Positions 14,147 to 23,351 of a stretch of DNA of 47,647 bases are shown one piece after another. Position 1 is the stretch's first letter. The number at the start of each line of letters is the position of its first letter. Below the pieces are notes generated by a model that made no database searches, had not been told where the DNA came from, and was given only the letters and a program-made list of their open reading frames with translations. The translations under genes and the position numbers were made by a program. This DNA is from Lachnospira sp. UBA4285 (lineage in GTDB: Bacteria; Bacillota; Clostridia; Lachnospirales; Lachnospiraceae). The DNA lies in the NCBI GenBank assembly GCA_002394965.1, contig DGVL01000166.1:1-47647 (forward strand), read 5' to 3'.

Positions 14147-16588
14147 TTATTTTCTGAGCTCAATTCCAAGTTTCTCAAGTCCTCTGACGATTCTGTCCAT
14201 AGGAACGGAAACTTCCTTTTCTTCCAGTGTGTGATCCTTGGCGCGGAACGTGATCGTATAGGATATCGACTTGAACCCTTCTGCGATCTGGGATCCTTCG
14301 TAGATATCGAACAACCGGCAGCTCTCCACATTCTCTCCGCCCTGTTCCCGGATGACATCCTCGATCTGCGCCGCCAGGACAGCCTTCGGAACCACGAGGG
14401 AGATGTCTCTTGACACAGCCGGGAAGTTCGCAATCCCCGTGTAGCGCCGGTCAAATGTGGCGAACTTCGTCACTTCCGGAAGATCGATGACCGCAAGATA
14501 ACATCTCTGGCCGATGCGGTAGTTCTCAGCGACCAGCGGGTGCAGCTCGCCCAGATACCCCATCTTCACGCCGTGATAGTACACAGCAGCCTGTCTTCCC
14601 GGATGCAGGAACGGTATGCCCGCATCGGGGTCATAGCTGATGCGGTCTGACAGCCCCGTCTCCTGGAAGAACTCCTCAATGACGCCCTTCATGTCGTAGA
14701 AGTCGCCCGCACCGTAGAAGCCAAGCGTGAATTCGATCCGCTCGTCCGGCAGTTTCTCAGATGTCGTCGGGTCATCCTTGTCCGGAATGTATACTTTCGC
14801 CAGCTCGAAGAGTCTCACGTTCTCATTGCGGCGGTTGAAATTGATGGAAAGGCTGCTTAGCAGCCCGTTGACCGGAAGCGTTCTCATAATGGAGAAATCC
14901 TCTCCCAGCGGATTGGAGATCTTCACGGTCCGGCGGATCGGCGAATCAGCCGGAATCCGCAGCTTGTCGAATACCTTCGGACTCTCGAAGGAATACGTCA
15001 TCGCCTGGGAGAATCCGCAGAACTCCGCCGTCTCCAGTGCCTTGTCCTCCACCCTCTGCTTGAAGGAGATGCCACCCATTGTCGTGGCACCCTTCGGGAG
15101 TGTGGTCGGGATCTTCTGATAGCCGTAGAATCTGGCGACTTCCTCCGCCATATCCGCCATGCCCTTCAGATCCTGGCGGAACGTCGGGATCGTCAGCATG
15201 TTCGTAGCCTTGTCGTATTCGATTTCAATGCGGCGGAAGTATCCGAGCATCGTGTCCGGAGAGATGTCCGTCCCGAGCAGCGCGTTGTAGCGCTCCGGCT
15301 CGAAGAGGATCTGTGTCTTCTCTTTGCGGACCGGATACACATCGACTTTCCCGCCGACAACATCCCCTGCATCAAGCTCCTCGATGAGCTGACACGCGCG
15401 GTTCATGGCTTCCTCCGCCAGCTCCGGATCCAGTCCCTTTTCAAACATGCCGGAAGCGTCCGTGCGCAGTCCGAGACGCTTGGAGGTCTTGCGGATATTC
15501 GTGCCGTCAAAGGTCGCCGCCTCAAAGAGCATCGTCTTCACATCGTCGGTGATCATGGAGTTTTCACCGCCCATTATGCCGGCCAGGCCAGCTTCCTTCT
15601 CGCCGTCGCAGATCATCAGGCAGTCGTGATCGAGCGTGTGTTCTTTGCCGTCAAGCGTGCAGAAGCTCTCGCCGTCAGAGGCTCTGCGCACGACAATCTG
15701 GTGGCCGGCGATGGTATCGTAGTCATATGCGTGCATCGGCTGGCCGTATTCCTCCATCACATAGTTAGTGATGTCAACGATGTTGTTGATCGGGCGGATA
15801 CCGCAGGTCATCAGTCTGTGCTGCATCCAGAGCGGAGACGGCGCCAGGCGGATGTTCTTCACGACGCGTCCGACATACCGGCTGCAGAGGTCGCCCGCCT
15901 CGATCCGGACCTTGATATAGTCCGCCGCATTCTCGTCATTGCCCGACGGCTTCACGACAGGCGGTTTGAACGCCGTGTCGAATGTAGCAGCCGCTTCTCG
16001 CGCAATACCCAGGATGCTGTAGCAGTCCACGCGGTTGTTGGTGATCTCATACTCGAATACCGCATCGCGAAGTCCGAGCAGGGCCGGAACATCCTCGCCG
16101 ACTTTCGTGTCCGCCGGGAAGATGTAAATCCCGTTTTCCGGAGCATCCGGGTAGAACTCGCGGCTTGATCCCAGCTCCTCGATGGAGCACATCATGCCGT
16201 CTGACTCTACGCCGCGCAGCTGTCCGCTCTCAATGCGGATGCCGTCCTCCGGCATCGGGCCGCCGTCATGCCCTCCGGCGACCTTCCCCCCGGGAAGGCA
16301 CACAGCGACCTTGACACCGCTCATGCCAGGTGTGATGTTTGGCGCACCGGTGACGATCTGCGCCGTGTGATCGCCCACATTCACCTGGCACACGACCAGA
16401 TGGTCCGCGTGCGGATGCTTCTCCACGGAGAGAATCTCACCGACGACAATCTTCTCCAGATTTTTGTCCAGTACCGTATATCCTTCCACCTTGGTGCCGG
16501 ACATAGTCATGGCGTCGCGGAACTCATGTTCCTGCACATCCTTGATGCCCGGGACCAGTGCCTTAATCCAGTTCAGTGAAGTAACCAT
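14147..16588 (-). CDS. pheT: Phenylalanyl-tRNA synthetase beta chain
   Basis: Large subunit of the alpha2beta2 PheRS, 813 residues, close to the usual 790-810. It opens with MVTSLNWIKALVPG. The tRNA-binding (EMAP-II-like) OB domain is at about residues 40-150 (ILSVEKHPHADHLVVCQVNVG). B3/B4 editing domain segments follow (NRVDCYSILGIAREAAA; VDITNYVMEEYGQPMHAYD). Next are the B5 domain (ISPDTMLGYFRRIEIEYD) and the inactive class II core (GISFKQRVEDKALETAEFCGFSQAMTYSF). The C-terminal ferredoxin-fold anticodon-binding domain (FPAVSRDISLVVP onward) ends in GLEKLGIELRK. It lies 59 nt after pheS and shares one base with a possible queA start. Confidence 0.97.
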   Translation of the reverse strand: MVTSLNWIKALVPGIKDVQEHEFRDAMTMSGTKVEGYTVLDKNLEKIVVGEILSVEKHPHADHLVVCQVNVGDHTAQIVTGAPNITPGMSGVKVAVCLPGGKVAGGHDGGPMPEDGIRIESGQLRGVESDGMMCSIEELGSSREFYPDAPENGIYIFPADTKVGEDVPALLGLRDAVFEYEITNNRVDCYSILGIAREAAATFDTAFKPPVVKPSGNDENAADYIKVRIEAGDLCSRYVGRVVKNIRLAPSPLWMQHRLMTCGIRPINNIVDITNYVMEEYGQPMHAYDYDTIAGHQIVVRRASDGESFCTLDGKEHTLDHDCLMICDGEKEAGLAGIMGGENSMITDDVKTMLFEAATFDGTNIRKTSKRLGLRTDASGMFEKGLDPELAEEAMNRACQLIEELDAGDVVGGKVDVYPVRKEKTQILFEPERYNALLGTDISPDTMLGYFRRIEIEYDKATNMLTIPTFRQDLKGMADMAEEVARFYGYQKIPTTLPKGATTMGGISFKQRVEDKALETAEFCGFSQAMTYSFESPKVFDKLRIPADSPIRRTVKISNPLGEDFSIMRTLPVNGLLSSLSINFNRRNENVRLFELAKVYIPDKDDPTTSEKLPDERIEFTLGFYGAGDFYDMKGVIEEFFQETGLSDRISYDPDAGIPFLHPGRQAAVYYHGVKMGYLGELHPLVAENYRIGQRCYLAVIDLPEVTKFATFDRRYTGIANFPAVSRDISLVVPKAVLAAQIEDVIREQGGENVESCRLFDIYEGSQIAEGFKSISYTITFRAKDHTLEEKEVSVPMDRIVRGLEKLGIELRK

Positions 16589-16647
16589 TTCCGTTTCCTT
16601 TCTTTATTCCGCAAGATTTCCGTTTCATTCTGATACGTTCACACCAT

Positions 16648-17670
16648 TCAGAACTGATTCAGGAAACGGATGTCGTTCTCATACAGAAGACGCATGTCAT
16701 CGATTTCGTCCTTCAGCAGCGCGATTCTCTCAAGACCGATTCCGAATGCGAAACCGGAATACTCATTCGGGTCGATGCCGCTCATCTCCAGGACATGCGG
16801 ATGAATCATGCCGCAGCCCAGAATTTCGATCCAGCCCTCGCCCTTGCACATGCGGCATCCCTTGCCGTGGCACTTGAAGCATGTCACATCGCATTCTGCC
16901 GACGGCTCGGTGAACGGGAAATGATGCGGGCGGAACTTGACCTTTGTGTCCGGCCCGAAAAGCTGCTTGGCAAACTCGGCAAGCGTTCCCTTCAGATCGG
17001 CAAATGTAATCCCCTTGTCAATGACCATGCCCTCGATCTGATGGAAGCACGGGCTGTGCGTCGCATCCACCTCATCGGCGCGGTATACGCGCCCGGGCGC
17101 GATCATGCGGATCGGAAGCTTTCCCCGCTCCATCTGGCGCACCTGAACCGGGGATGTCTGTGTGCGCAGCAGAATCTTGTCGTTGATGTAGAACGTATCC
17201 TGCTCGTCCTTGGCCGGATGATTGGCCGGGATGTTCAGCGCTTCAAAATTGTAGTAATCGTATTCGACCTCCGGGCCTTCCACTACCTCATAGCCCATGC
17301 CGACGAAAATTCTCTTCACCTCATCCAAGGCCAGCGTATTCGGATGGCTGTGTCCCAGTTTTCCGGATCTTGCCGGAAGCGTCACATCGATCGTCTCCGC
17401 CTTCATCCTGGCACTGAGCGCCCTGGCAGCAAGTCTGTTCCTGGCTTCTTCCAGTGCCGATTCAATACTGGCGCGGGTTTCGTTGACCATCTTTCCGACA
17501 GCCGGGCGATCCTGCGGCGCGACATCGCGCATGCTCTTCAGAACACCGGTGAGTTCGCCTTTCTTCCCGAGAATCGTGACCCGGATCTGATTCAGTCCGT
17601 CCAGATCCTGAACCTGTGCGATCTGTGCGGCGGCTTTTTCCCGGATCTCCTCAAGCTTCTCTTTCATCAT
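16648..17670 (-). CDS. pheS: Phenylalanyl-tRNA synthetase alpha chain
   Basis: Catalytic class II subunit, 340 residues. The N-terminal coiled coil (EKLEEIREKAAAQIAQVQDLDGLNQ onward) binds tRNA. The core has motif 1 around HPNTLALDEVKRIFVGMGYEVVEGPEVE, then LLRTQTSPVQVRQM, motif 2 RVYRADEVDATHSPCFHQIEG, the FRPHHFPFTEPSAE segment, and motif 3 GFAFGIGLERIALL. A Cys cluster is seen at FKCHGKGCRMCKGEGW, a variant insertion that could bind zinc. The start is the ATG at 17670 (MMKEK), with GGGAGGA upstream; the next codon is also ATG. Only a short 5' leader exists, so there is no T-box. Confidence 0.97.
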   Translation of the reverse strand: MMKEKLEEIREKAAAQIAQVQDLDGLNQIRVTILGKKGELTGVLKSMRDVAPQDRPAVGKMVNETRASIESALEEARNRLAARALSARMKAETIDVTLPARSGKLGHSHPNTLALDEVKRIFVGMGYEVVEGPEVEYDYYNFEALNIPANHPAKDEQDTFYINDKILLRTQTSPVQVRQMERGKLPIRMIAPGRVYRADEVDATHSPCFHQIEGMVIDKGITFADLKGTLAEFAKQLFGPDTKVKFRPHHFPFTEPSAECDVTCFKCHGKGCRMCKGEGWIEILGCGMIHPHVLEMSGIDPNEYSGFAFGIGLERIALLKDEIDDMRLLYENDIRFLNQF

Positions 17671-17703
17671 GACCGTGATCCTCCCATATAAAGCTTGTCA
17701 CCT

Positions 17704-17732
17704 ATTTTACCTTTATCGTCTTTTGAAAACAA
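17704..17732 (-). promoter_or_regulatory. Promoter for pheS-pheT-queA
   Basis: Minus strand TTGTTT (17732-17727), 17-nt spacer, TAAAAT (17709-17704). It lies in the 70-bp gap after the Hsp70-like gene; no terminator is seen for that upstream gene. Confidence 0.65.
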
Positions 17733-17740
17733 CACTAACC

Positions 17741-19795
17741 TCAATTCGTCAGCTTAAGATAGGACTCTTTAAGCTCTTCCAGAAACTCTCCCATCCGGCT
17801 GTAGTACTCCTCGGGATTGCCCGGATCCTTCTCGGACTCGATCTGCTCAAGCAGCCGCCACTGCGCCGTAAAGCGGGCGTTGTCACGGGTCTGGGAGATA
17901 GCTTTCTTGGCGCGCACGTCGTCCGGATCTTCTGCCCTGGCACTCACATATTCGCTGCCCCGGGAGAGTATCTCTGCCTGCAGAGCGGCTGCGGAGCTCT
18001 CCGGTCTGTCATTCATCTCATAAGCCTTTGCAAAGCACTCCGCCGCCCGGTCAAAAAGAAAGCATCTTGCATTCACAATTCCGAGATTGTGCCAGACCCG
18101 GCCGTAGAAACGCCCGGAGAGCGACGGGTCCTTCGGAGCAGCAAGAATCCTGTTCAGATTCTCCATCGCCGACTTCAGACAGTCGTTGACGATAAGGTTC
18201 TCGGCCACCATATTCATGCGCTGATGCGGTCTTGCCGCCTTGAGCGAATCAAACTGCACCGACAGACGCGAGATCTCATCCTCCGAGTAAAGCCCGCAGC
18301 GCTTGAGTATAGAAGAAAGGCTTTCGGAAAGCGGCGCGCCCGCTTCCATCAGGGAGACCAGATGTCCCGCCAGGCGGCTGTTGCCGGTGTTCTTCAGAAA
18401 CTGCAGCAGCTTCTCACCGATAAAATCCTTCTCAATAAGGCAGATGCTGTGATAGATATAATACCCCAGCTCCTCCAGTGACCATACAGGCCGCGCGGTC
18501 CTGCCAACGGCCAGCGGATGCAGTACCGGGCTGCCCGCCACCGCGAGCCACCCGCCGGGTGCACTGCCGGGTACTTCTTTTCTCCGTGCGGCATCACTTG
18601 CCACGCTGTCGTCTGCCTTGTCTTCTTTTTCGTCGAGCAGGACCGTCTCCTGCACCATCCGCCCTGTCGAGGCGTAGAATGCGCCGAATCCGTCGTCCTC
18701 CAGTCTGAGTTCCACCCTGTCTGTCCCCGGGAAGTGGACGCTCAGTTTCAACCGCACACTGCGGTCGTCTCTTGCCGGGAATCCGGAAAGAGACAGCTCC
18801 ACAGGGAGCGGTTCCTTCTCCCGGTCGCGCACCAGCAGCGTGACAGCATCAAGGCCTTCCTCCATAAAGAAGCAGGTCCGATCCGCCAGAAGAAAACTCT
18901 CTCCCTGCCGTACAAGTGGAAACTCACAGGTCTTCGTGCCCTTCATCAGCATGATCGAAATTCCTGCCGTCACGCGGTTTCTCATCGCCGGAATGCTGCG
19001 CCCGAACAGCTTCAGAGAGCCTGCATCCGCTGCCAGGAGGCACACGCCTTTCACATACAGGTTCTGTCCGGCAAAGACGCGCCGCCCGGTACACAGCTTC
19101 TTCAGCAGTCCCTCCGGAAACTGATCCGTGTCAAAATAGCAGCCCGTCAGGTACACCGCCGCACAGTTCTGACTCCTCAGCGATTCGTTGAAGAAATCCG
19201 AGAGTTCCCCCTCCTTGTCAGCAAGGGCTTCGCGCCCGAGCACACCGGGGCCGAAGCTCTGCGGGTCTCCGAAAAGCGGTGTGACGGTTGTGTACACATT
19301 TTTCCCGCTGCGGAATTCCTTCAGGAACAAAGAGCAGATTCCTGTCTCGTCATAGTCAAAGACCATACTGCCCGGATCGCGCAGTGCGGGCGGCATTCCG
19401 TATACATACCCGGCAAATGCCTCCTCCCGGCTGAACACAGCCGTCTTTTCCGCCGGGACACCACATCTCGCAAGCGCCGTCCTGACTGCCTCTGCCGCTT
19501 CCCGCGTAAAATCATGCAGACATACGCCGACGCCGGCCGGACAGCTGACGGCTTTCTTCTCCTTAAGCGCTGAGAGCAGACTGCCAAGGAGCGCTGCCAG
19601 CTGACCAGCGTCATTACACTTCCCGTCTGTCAGTATCCGGGAGAGCGGCACGGGGTTGGGGAAGAGGTAGGAGCCTTTTGGCGTCGCGGCATTCTCCACG
19701 GCCTTCAGGCTGACTCTGTCTGCGCCGGATACAGAGCAGATCTGCGAAAAACGCTCGCCCAGATCAATTCCGATATAAAGTTCATCCGGCTTCAT
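17741..19795 (-). CDS. Degenerate Hsp70/actin-fold protein (DUF5716-like)
   Basis: 684 residues, no signal peptide. The first ~260 residues resemble the Hsp70/actin nucleotide-binding fold: a phosphate-1-like strand YIGIDLGERFSQI (7-19), SREEAFAGYVYG (122-133) at the place of the Hsp70 EPTAAALAYG segment, a phosphate-2-like strand SMVFDYDETGICSLF (143-157) lacking the usual Gly run, AAVYLTGCYF (212-221) where the adenosine loop would be, and YVKGVCLLAA (247-256). The middle is beta-rich (sandwich-like, about 270-390), then a polar linker, and the last ~240 residues are helical with possible TPR-like repeats (AECFAKAYEMNDRPESSAAALQA). I assign it to the uncharacterised clostridial family I recall as DUF5716. 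The glycines needed for ATP binding are partly lost, so ATP hydrolysis is doubtful. The start overlaps the upstream gene by 14 nt, with GGAGAAGAGG as ribosome binding site. Confidence 0.65.
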   Translation of the reverse strand: MKPDELYIGIDLGERFSQICSVSGADRVSLKAVENAATPKGSYLFPNPVPLSRILTDGKCNDAGQLAALLGSLLSALKEKKAVSCPAGVGVCLHDFTREAAEAVRTALARCGVPAEKTAVFSREEAFAGYVYGMPPALRDPGSMVFDYDETGICSLFLKEFRSGKNVYTTVTPLFGDPQSFGPGVLGREALADKEGELSDFFNESLRSQNCAAVYLTGCYFDTDQFPEGLLKKLCTGRRVFAGQNLYVKGVCLLAADAGSLKLFGRSIPAMRNRVTAGISIMLMKGTKTCEFPLVRQGESFLLADRTCFFMEEGLDAVTLLVRDREKEPLPVELSLSGFPARDDRSVRLKLSVHFPGTDRVELRLEDDGFGAFYASTGRMVQETVLLDEKEDKADDSVASDAARRKEVPGSAPGGWLAVAGSPVLHPLAVGRTARPVWSLEELGYYIYHSICLIEKDFIGEKLLQFLKNTGNSRLAGHLVSLMEAGAPLSESLSSILKRCGLYSEDEISRLSVQFDSLKAARPHQRMNMVAENLIVNDCLKSAMENLNRILAAPKDPSLSGRFYGRVWHNLGIVNARCFLFDRAAECFAKAYEMNDRPESSAAALQAEILSRGSEYVSARAEDPDDVRAKKAISQTRDNARFTAQWRLLEQIESEKDPGNPEEYYSRMGEFLEELKESYLKLTN

Positions 19796-22700
19796 CCTCT
19801 TCTCCTTTCTCCGTCAGGACTGTAAACAGCTCCCGGACACAGTAGTCGTCCGTCAGAATCTGCCGCAGTCTCATCTTCATCTTTCCCGTGTCATGATTCT
19901 TCCAGGCCTCAAAGGCACCGGCAAGCGCCCCGAAGCGCCCGGCGTCCTCCGGCGCCATCTTCCCGTACAGTTCCATCGGCGTCTCCCTGACCGTGCCATC
20001 CGGCAGTTCTTCCCGGAAGGTCCCCGTGAGTCTTTCGCCCGGGAACAGCACGAACGCAGCGGTGCAGATGCCGCAGATCTGCTCCTTCACCCGGATCGTC
20101 TGCTGCTTCCCGATGTTCCCCCGGATGTCGGTGACCTGGCAGATAAGCGTGACGTCATCGCCCGGAAGTGCCTGATATGTTGCGACCGTCTTATCAAGCA
20201 CATCGGGAGGAAGCTTTATCTTTTCGGAAAGCGTACCGAAAAATGCAAAGCAGCGCCCTGCCTGCACCATCCTGTCGAGTATTCTCTGATCGAGCTCCAG
20301 TTCCTCTTCCCGCAGCCCGCGGAAGTGCTCCTCCCCGTCATGCTTCAGAAGTGCCAGCTGCACAAGATCCGATGTCCCCGAGCGGTTTCTGCGAATGCGG
20401 TCCCTTGCCGCCGTGAAGAACACCGGCTCACATTTCTCGCCCAGGACAAAGCTCTCATACGCCTGAGCGTTCAGGAACGCCCGCGTCACCGGGCTGTCCC
20501 CTGTGTGGCGGCAGTACGCGGTGAAGACTTCGCCCAGATGGGCCTGACGGCTGTGCGTCACGAGAATCTGGGATATCAGGCGCTCCTCGAGGTCCGGCGC
20601 ATCCACGCCCGTCTCCCGGCACGCGGAAAAGTACGCATACAGCTGCGCGCAGGACCCTTCCCCGCGCCTCTGCAGTACCCGCAGTGACCGCTCGTCATAA
20701 CATCCCCCGGCGAATGCGTACGCACACAAGCCGGTCGTCAGCTCGTTGTCCTCACCGGCGTTCGTAGCGATGAGCCCCGTCGCGAGGGACAGCACTGTCC
20801 CCGGATCCATGCCGGAGACACCATAGAGCTGCGCTGTCATACCCGCCTCGTTAAAATACCCGTGCTGGGAGAACAGGCGGATCACGCGGTGAGCCGTGTC
20901 AACCGGAAGCTGCATGTACTCGTCCGGAAGGTCCGGGATCTTCCCGTATCTGTCAAAATAGGCCGTGCGCCAGGAAAAGATCTGCGCTTTCTCCCAGTCC
21001 GAGATAAGGGCGGAACCCATGAGGGAACCGGAAAACGATGCGATCGTGTCCCGCGAAGCTTCCTCCTGACTGTGCTGCGAGAAGAAACAGATCTGATACA
21101 GCGGGTCCGGCAGGCACATCAGCTGATCGCTCTGCGCGACGTGAAAATCCGGGAAGACCGCCTCCATCTCATAACTGACCGTGCCGATCATACGGTTTCC
21201 GACCGTGTCTTCAAAGACAAATGCCGTGTGGTCCGTGATGACCGGAAGAAAAGCCTCGCCCCCTGTCAGTTTGATCCGCCTCTCATCTTTCAGCTCACGG
21301 GTCATGAGAATTACCGAGTCCGCCTCCGGGTCAGACGTACGCACCCGGTATGAACTCACCGCCCGGAAGCCTGCAGGAGCCAGTGACGCGTCCGGCGTCC
21401 CGTGCTTATACAGGTACCTGTAGCAGACAGCAAGATCATCCGATATAGAGCCGGCGGCCAGTGAATCCGCCGAGAACTTCAGAACAGCCGGGCGGTATTC
21501 CTCCTGAATCGCCTCGCTGCCGTGCCGGATCACATACGAATAGATCCGCGCCGTCGTACCCGCATCCAGTCCCTCACACCCGAACTTGAAATACAGCAGC
21601 ACACTCTTGGGCAGACGAATATCCCGTCCCGGCTCCAGGCTCATGGCATAATACTCGAAGAGACGTGTGATATTCAGGCCGCGCAGAACTGCCTTCTCGT
21701 AATACGGGAACCAGGTCTTTCCCCGCCGTCCCGCCCGGATCAGCAGCCTGACAAGCCCCGTCAGGATCCTGTCATCATCGATCACTTTGTTCAAGGCCAG
21801 AAGGAGCTTTTCGTCAGCCGTATCGCAGGAGGCGGCGCGGGACGCCAGGTCAACCGCCTGAAGGGCAAGCGGCTGTCCGATGACGGAATAGCGGCACCCG
21901 AAGAGAAGCACCTGCCGCTCAAACGTATTCAAAACGCGCAGCAGAAGCGGGTCCTGATTCAGGATCGTAAGCGCCTCCAGATAAAGAACAGGGCTGCTGC
22001 ATCCTCTGGCAGCCGCGTCCTTCATGCGCGTGAGCCAGAGGCTTCTGTTTTTATCCGACATCTTGTCAAGCTGCCACATCATCCAGAGCATCGGCCAGGC
22101 GTTGAGTCCTCTGTCAAAGCTTTCCTGAAGCGTCCGTCTCACCTCATCGTCGAATTCCCTGCGGCGGTAGATCGCAGACAGAACATACAGGGAACCGTAG
22201 TACAGGAGCGACCGGGTCCTGTACTCCTTTTCAATGCGCGGCTGCAGGAGCTGCATGATCTTTCCGGCTTCCTCCATGCGGCCCTCTTTTGCGTATAAAA
22301 AAGCACGGTACAAGCACGCCTGCAGATCTTCCGGATCCTGTGCAAGTCTCTGGCTGATGAGCTGCGTGCAGGTATTCATCCACTCTTTTTCACTCTGCCT
22401 GCCGGTCCGGAACAGCAGATACTCTTCCGTGAGTCTGATCGCAAGAAGCCGCTTTTTTGCGTGTTCTTCTCTCTCTTCCGCATCGGAAGAACCGTCCCCG
22501 GTGCGGCGGATGGCAAGCGTCAGATCCTGCACCCTGGATCCGCTTTTCACGCGCACCCTGCCGTAGTTGATCCCGGCGTGAAGACTCTGTGCCCGGACTT
22601 TAAGCTTTGTCTCCCACCTGCCATTCTCAAAGGAATCGGTGTCGAGTTTCACGGCATCACAGTCAAGGAACGGCGCATCCGTCATGATATTGATTTTCGC

Positions 22701-23351
22701 ATACCCCGGCTGTACAGCCGTCAGAGTAAGCACAACCGACGTGTCCGCCGCGCAGGTTATCGTATCCTGCGAAAGAGCCGCCTGTATCCGGACCGGACTT
22801 TTTGCGGACACGGCCGTCAGAAATTCCTCAACGGCCAGACGCCGGTTCTTCTGCCGCACCAGTGCCCTGTGCAGAGTATCCTCCCTTGACCCGTCATCCG
22901 TGAGTGCCTCAAAATCCTCACTGAAGAATACATCGGCCGCCGCCGCAGGGTCTGCAGCATTAAGCGCCGCAAACTCCCGGATGTTCCGTATTTTTTTCCC
23001 TCCGACCTCCGGATACGGGCGCACGAATGTGAACAGACACGGAATGACGAACTCACCGGCATCGGTCTCACAGTCAATGGTGCACTCAATTTCACCGTCC
23101 TCCGTCTCGCCCCGGCTGTTGACCTCCAGGCCGATCGTCACTGTATCCCCGCTTCTGACCGCATCGGTGAGCTTCACGCGCAGATCGGAAGAGGAGGCCC
23201 GGACTTCAAGCGGCCCGTCAGTCTGAATGCAGATCGCAAACCGGTTCTTCCGGCCGATCCGCACTTCCTCGCACAGACTGTCAGGGATCTTTATGATTTT
23301 CGGGGGCCGCAGGTTGAAATTCCCCTGCGCCAGGCGTCTGATACTGTTCAT
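19782..23351 (-). CDS. Giant helical-repeat protein of unknown function (DUF5717-like)
   Basis: 1189 residues with no signal peptide or membrane segment. Residues ~25-110 and ~185-285 look like two beta-sandwich (Ig-like) domains (for example VTIGLEVNSRGETEDGEIEC, and the later ADTSVVLTLTAVQPGYAKINI). Residues ~300-480 hold TPR-like helical repeats (DLQACLYRAFLYAKEGRMEEAGKIM). A long helical middle follows. A beta-rich segment near 660-740 precedes more helices, and another beta segment near 1080-1140 (VTLICQVTDIRGNIGKQQTI) is followed by the C-terminal helix. I recall this architecture as the uncharacterised DUF5717 family. It starts directly after the rarA stop (TAA followed by ATG) and overlaps the Hsp70-like gene. 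The close coupling suggests the two large proteins form a complex; this is inference. The function is unknown. Confidence 0.65.
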   Translation of the reverse strand: MNSIRRLAQGNFNLRPPKIIKIPDSLCEEVRIGRKNRFAICIQTDGPLEVRASSSDLRVKLTDAVRSGDTVTIGLEVNSRGETEDGEIECTIDCETDAGEFVIPCLFTFVRPYPEVGGKKIRNIREFAALNAADPAAAADVFFSEDFEALTDDGSREDTLHRALVRQKNRRLAVEEFLTAVSAKSPVRIQAALSQDTITCAADTSVVLTLTAVQPGYAKINIMTDAPFLDCDAVKLDTDSFENGRWETKLKVRAQSLHAGINYGRVRVKSGSRVQDLTLAIRRTGDGSSDAEEREEHAKKRLLAIRLTEEYLLFRTGRQSEKEWMNTCTQLISQRLAQDPEDLQACLYRAFLYAKEGRMEEAGKIMQLLQPRIEKEYRTRSLLYYGSLYVLSAIYRRREFDDEVRRTLQESFDRGLNAWPMLWMMWQLDKMSDKNRSLWLTRMKDAAARGCSSPVLYLEALTILNQDPLLLRVLNTFERQVLLFGCRYSVIGQPLALQAVDLASRAASCDTADEKLLLALNKVIDDDRILTGLVRLLIRAGRRGKTWFPYYEKAVLRGLNITRLFEYYAMSLEPGRDIRLPKSVLLYFKFGCEGLDAGTTARIYSYVIRHGSEAIQEEYRPAVLKFSADSLAAGSISDDLAVCYRYLYKHGTPDASLAPAGFRAVSSYRVRTSDPEADSVILMTRELKDERRIKLTGGEAFLPVITDHTAFVFEDTVGNRMIGTVSYEMEAVFPDFHVAQSDQLMCLPDPLYQICFFSQHSQEEASRDTIASFSGSLMGSALISDWEKAQIFSWRTAYFDRYGKIPDLPDEYMQLPVDTAHRVIRLFSQHGYFNEAGMTAQLYGVSGMDPGTVLSLATGLIATNAGEDNELTTGLCAYAFAGGCYDERSLRVLQRRGEGSCAQLYAYFSACRETGVDAPDLEERLISQILVTHSRQAHLGEVFTAYCRHTGDSPVTRAFLNAQAYESFVLGEKCEPVFFTAARDRIRRNRSGTSDLVQLALLKHDGEEHFRGLREEELELDQRILDRMVQAGRCFAFFGTLSEKIKLPPDVLDKTVATYQALPGDDVTLICQVTDIRGNIGKQQTIRVKEQICGICTAAFVLFPGERLTGTFREELPDGTVRETPMELYGKMAPEDAGRFGALAGAFEAWKNHDTGKMKMRLRQILTDDYCVRELFTVLTEKGEEDEAG

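Noticed and set aside
17671..17740. T-box leader before pheS
   Set aside because: The gap is only 70 nt and is taken up by a promoter and ribosome binding site; there is no room for a specifier stem and antiterminator.
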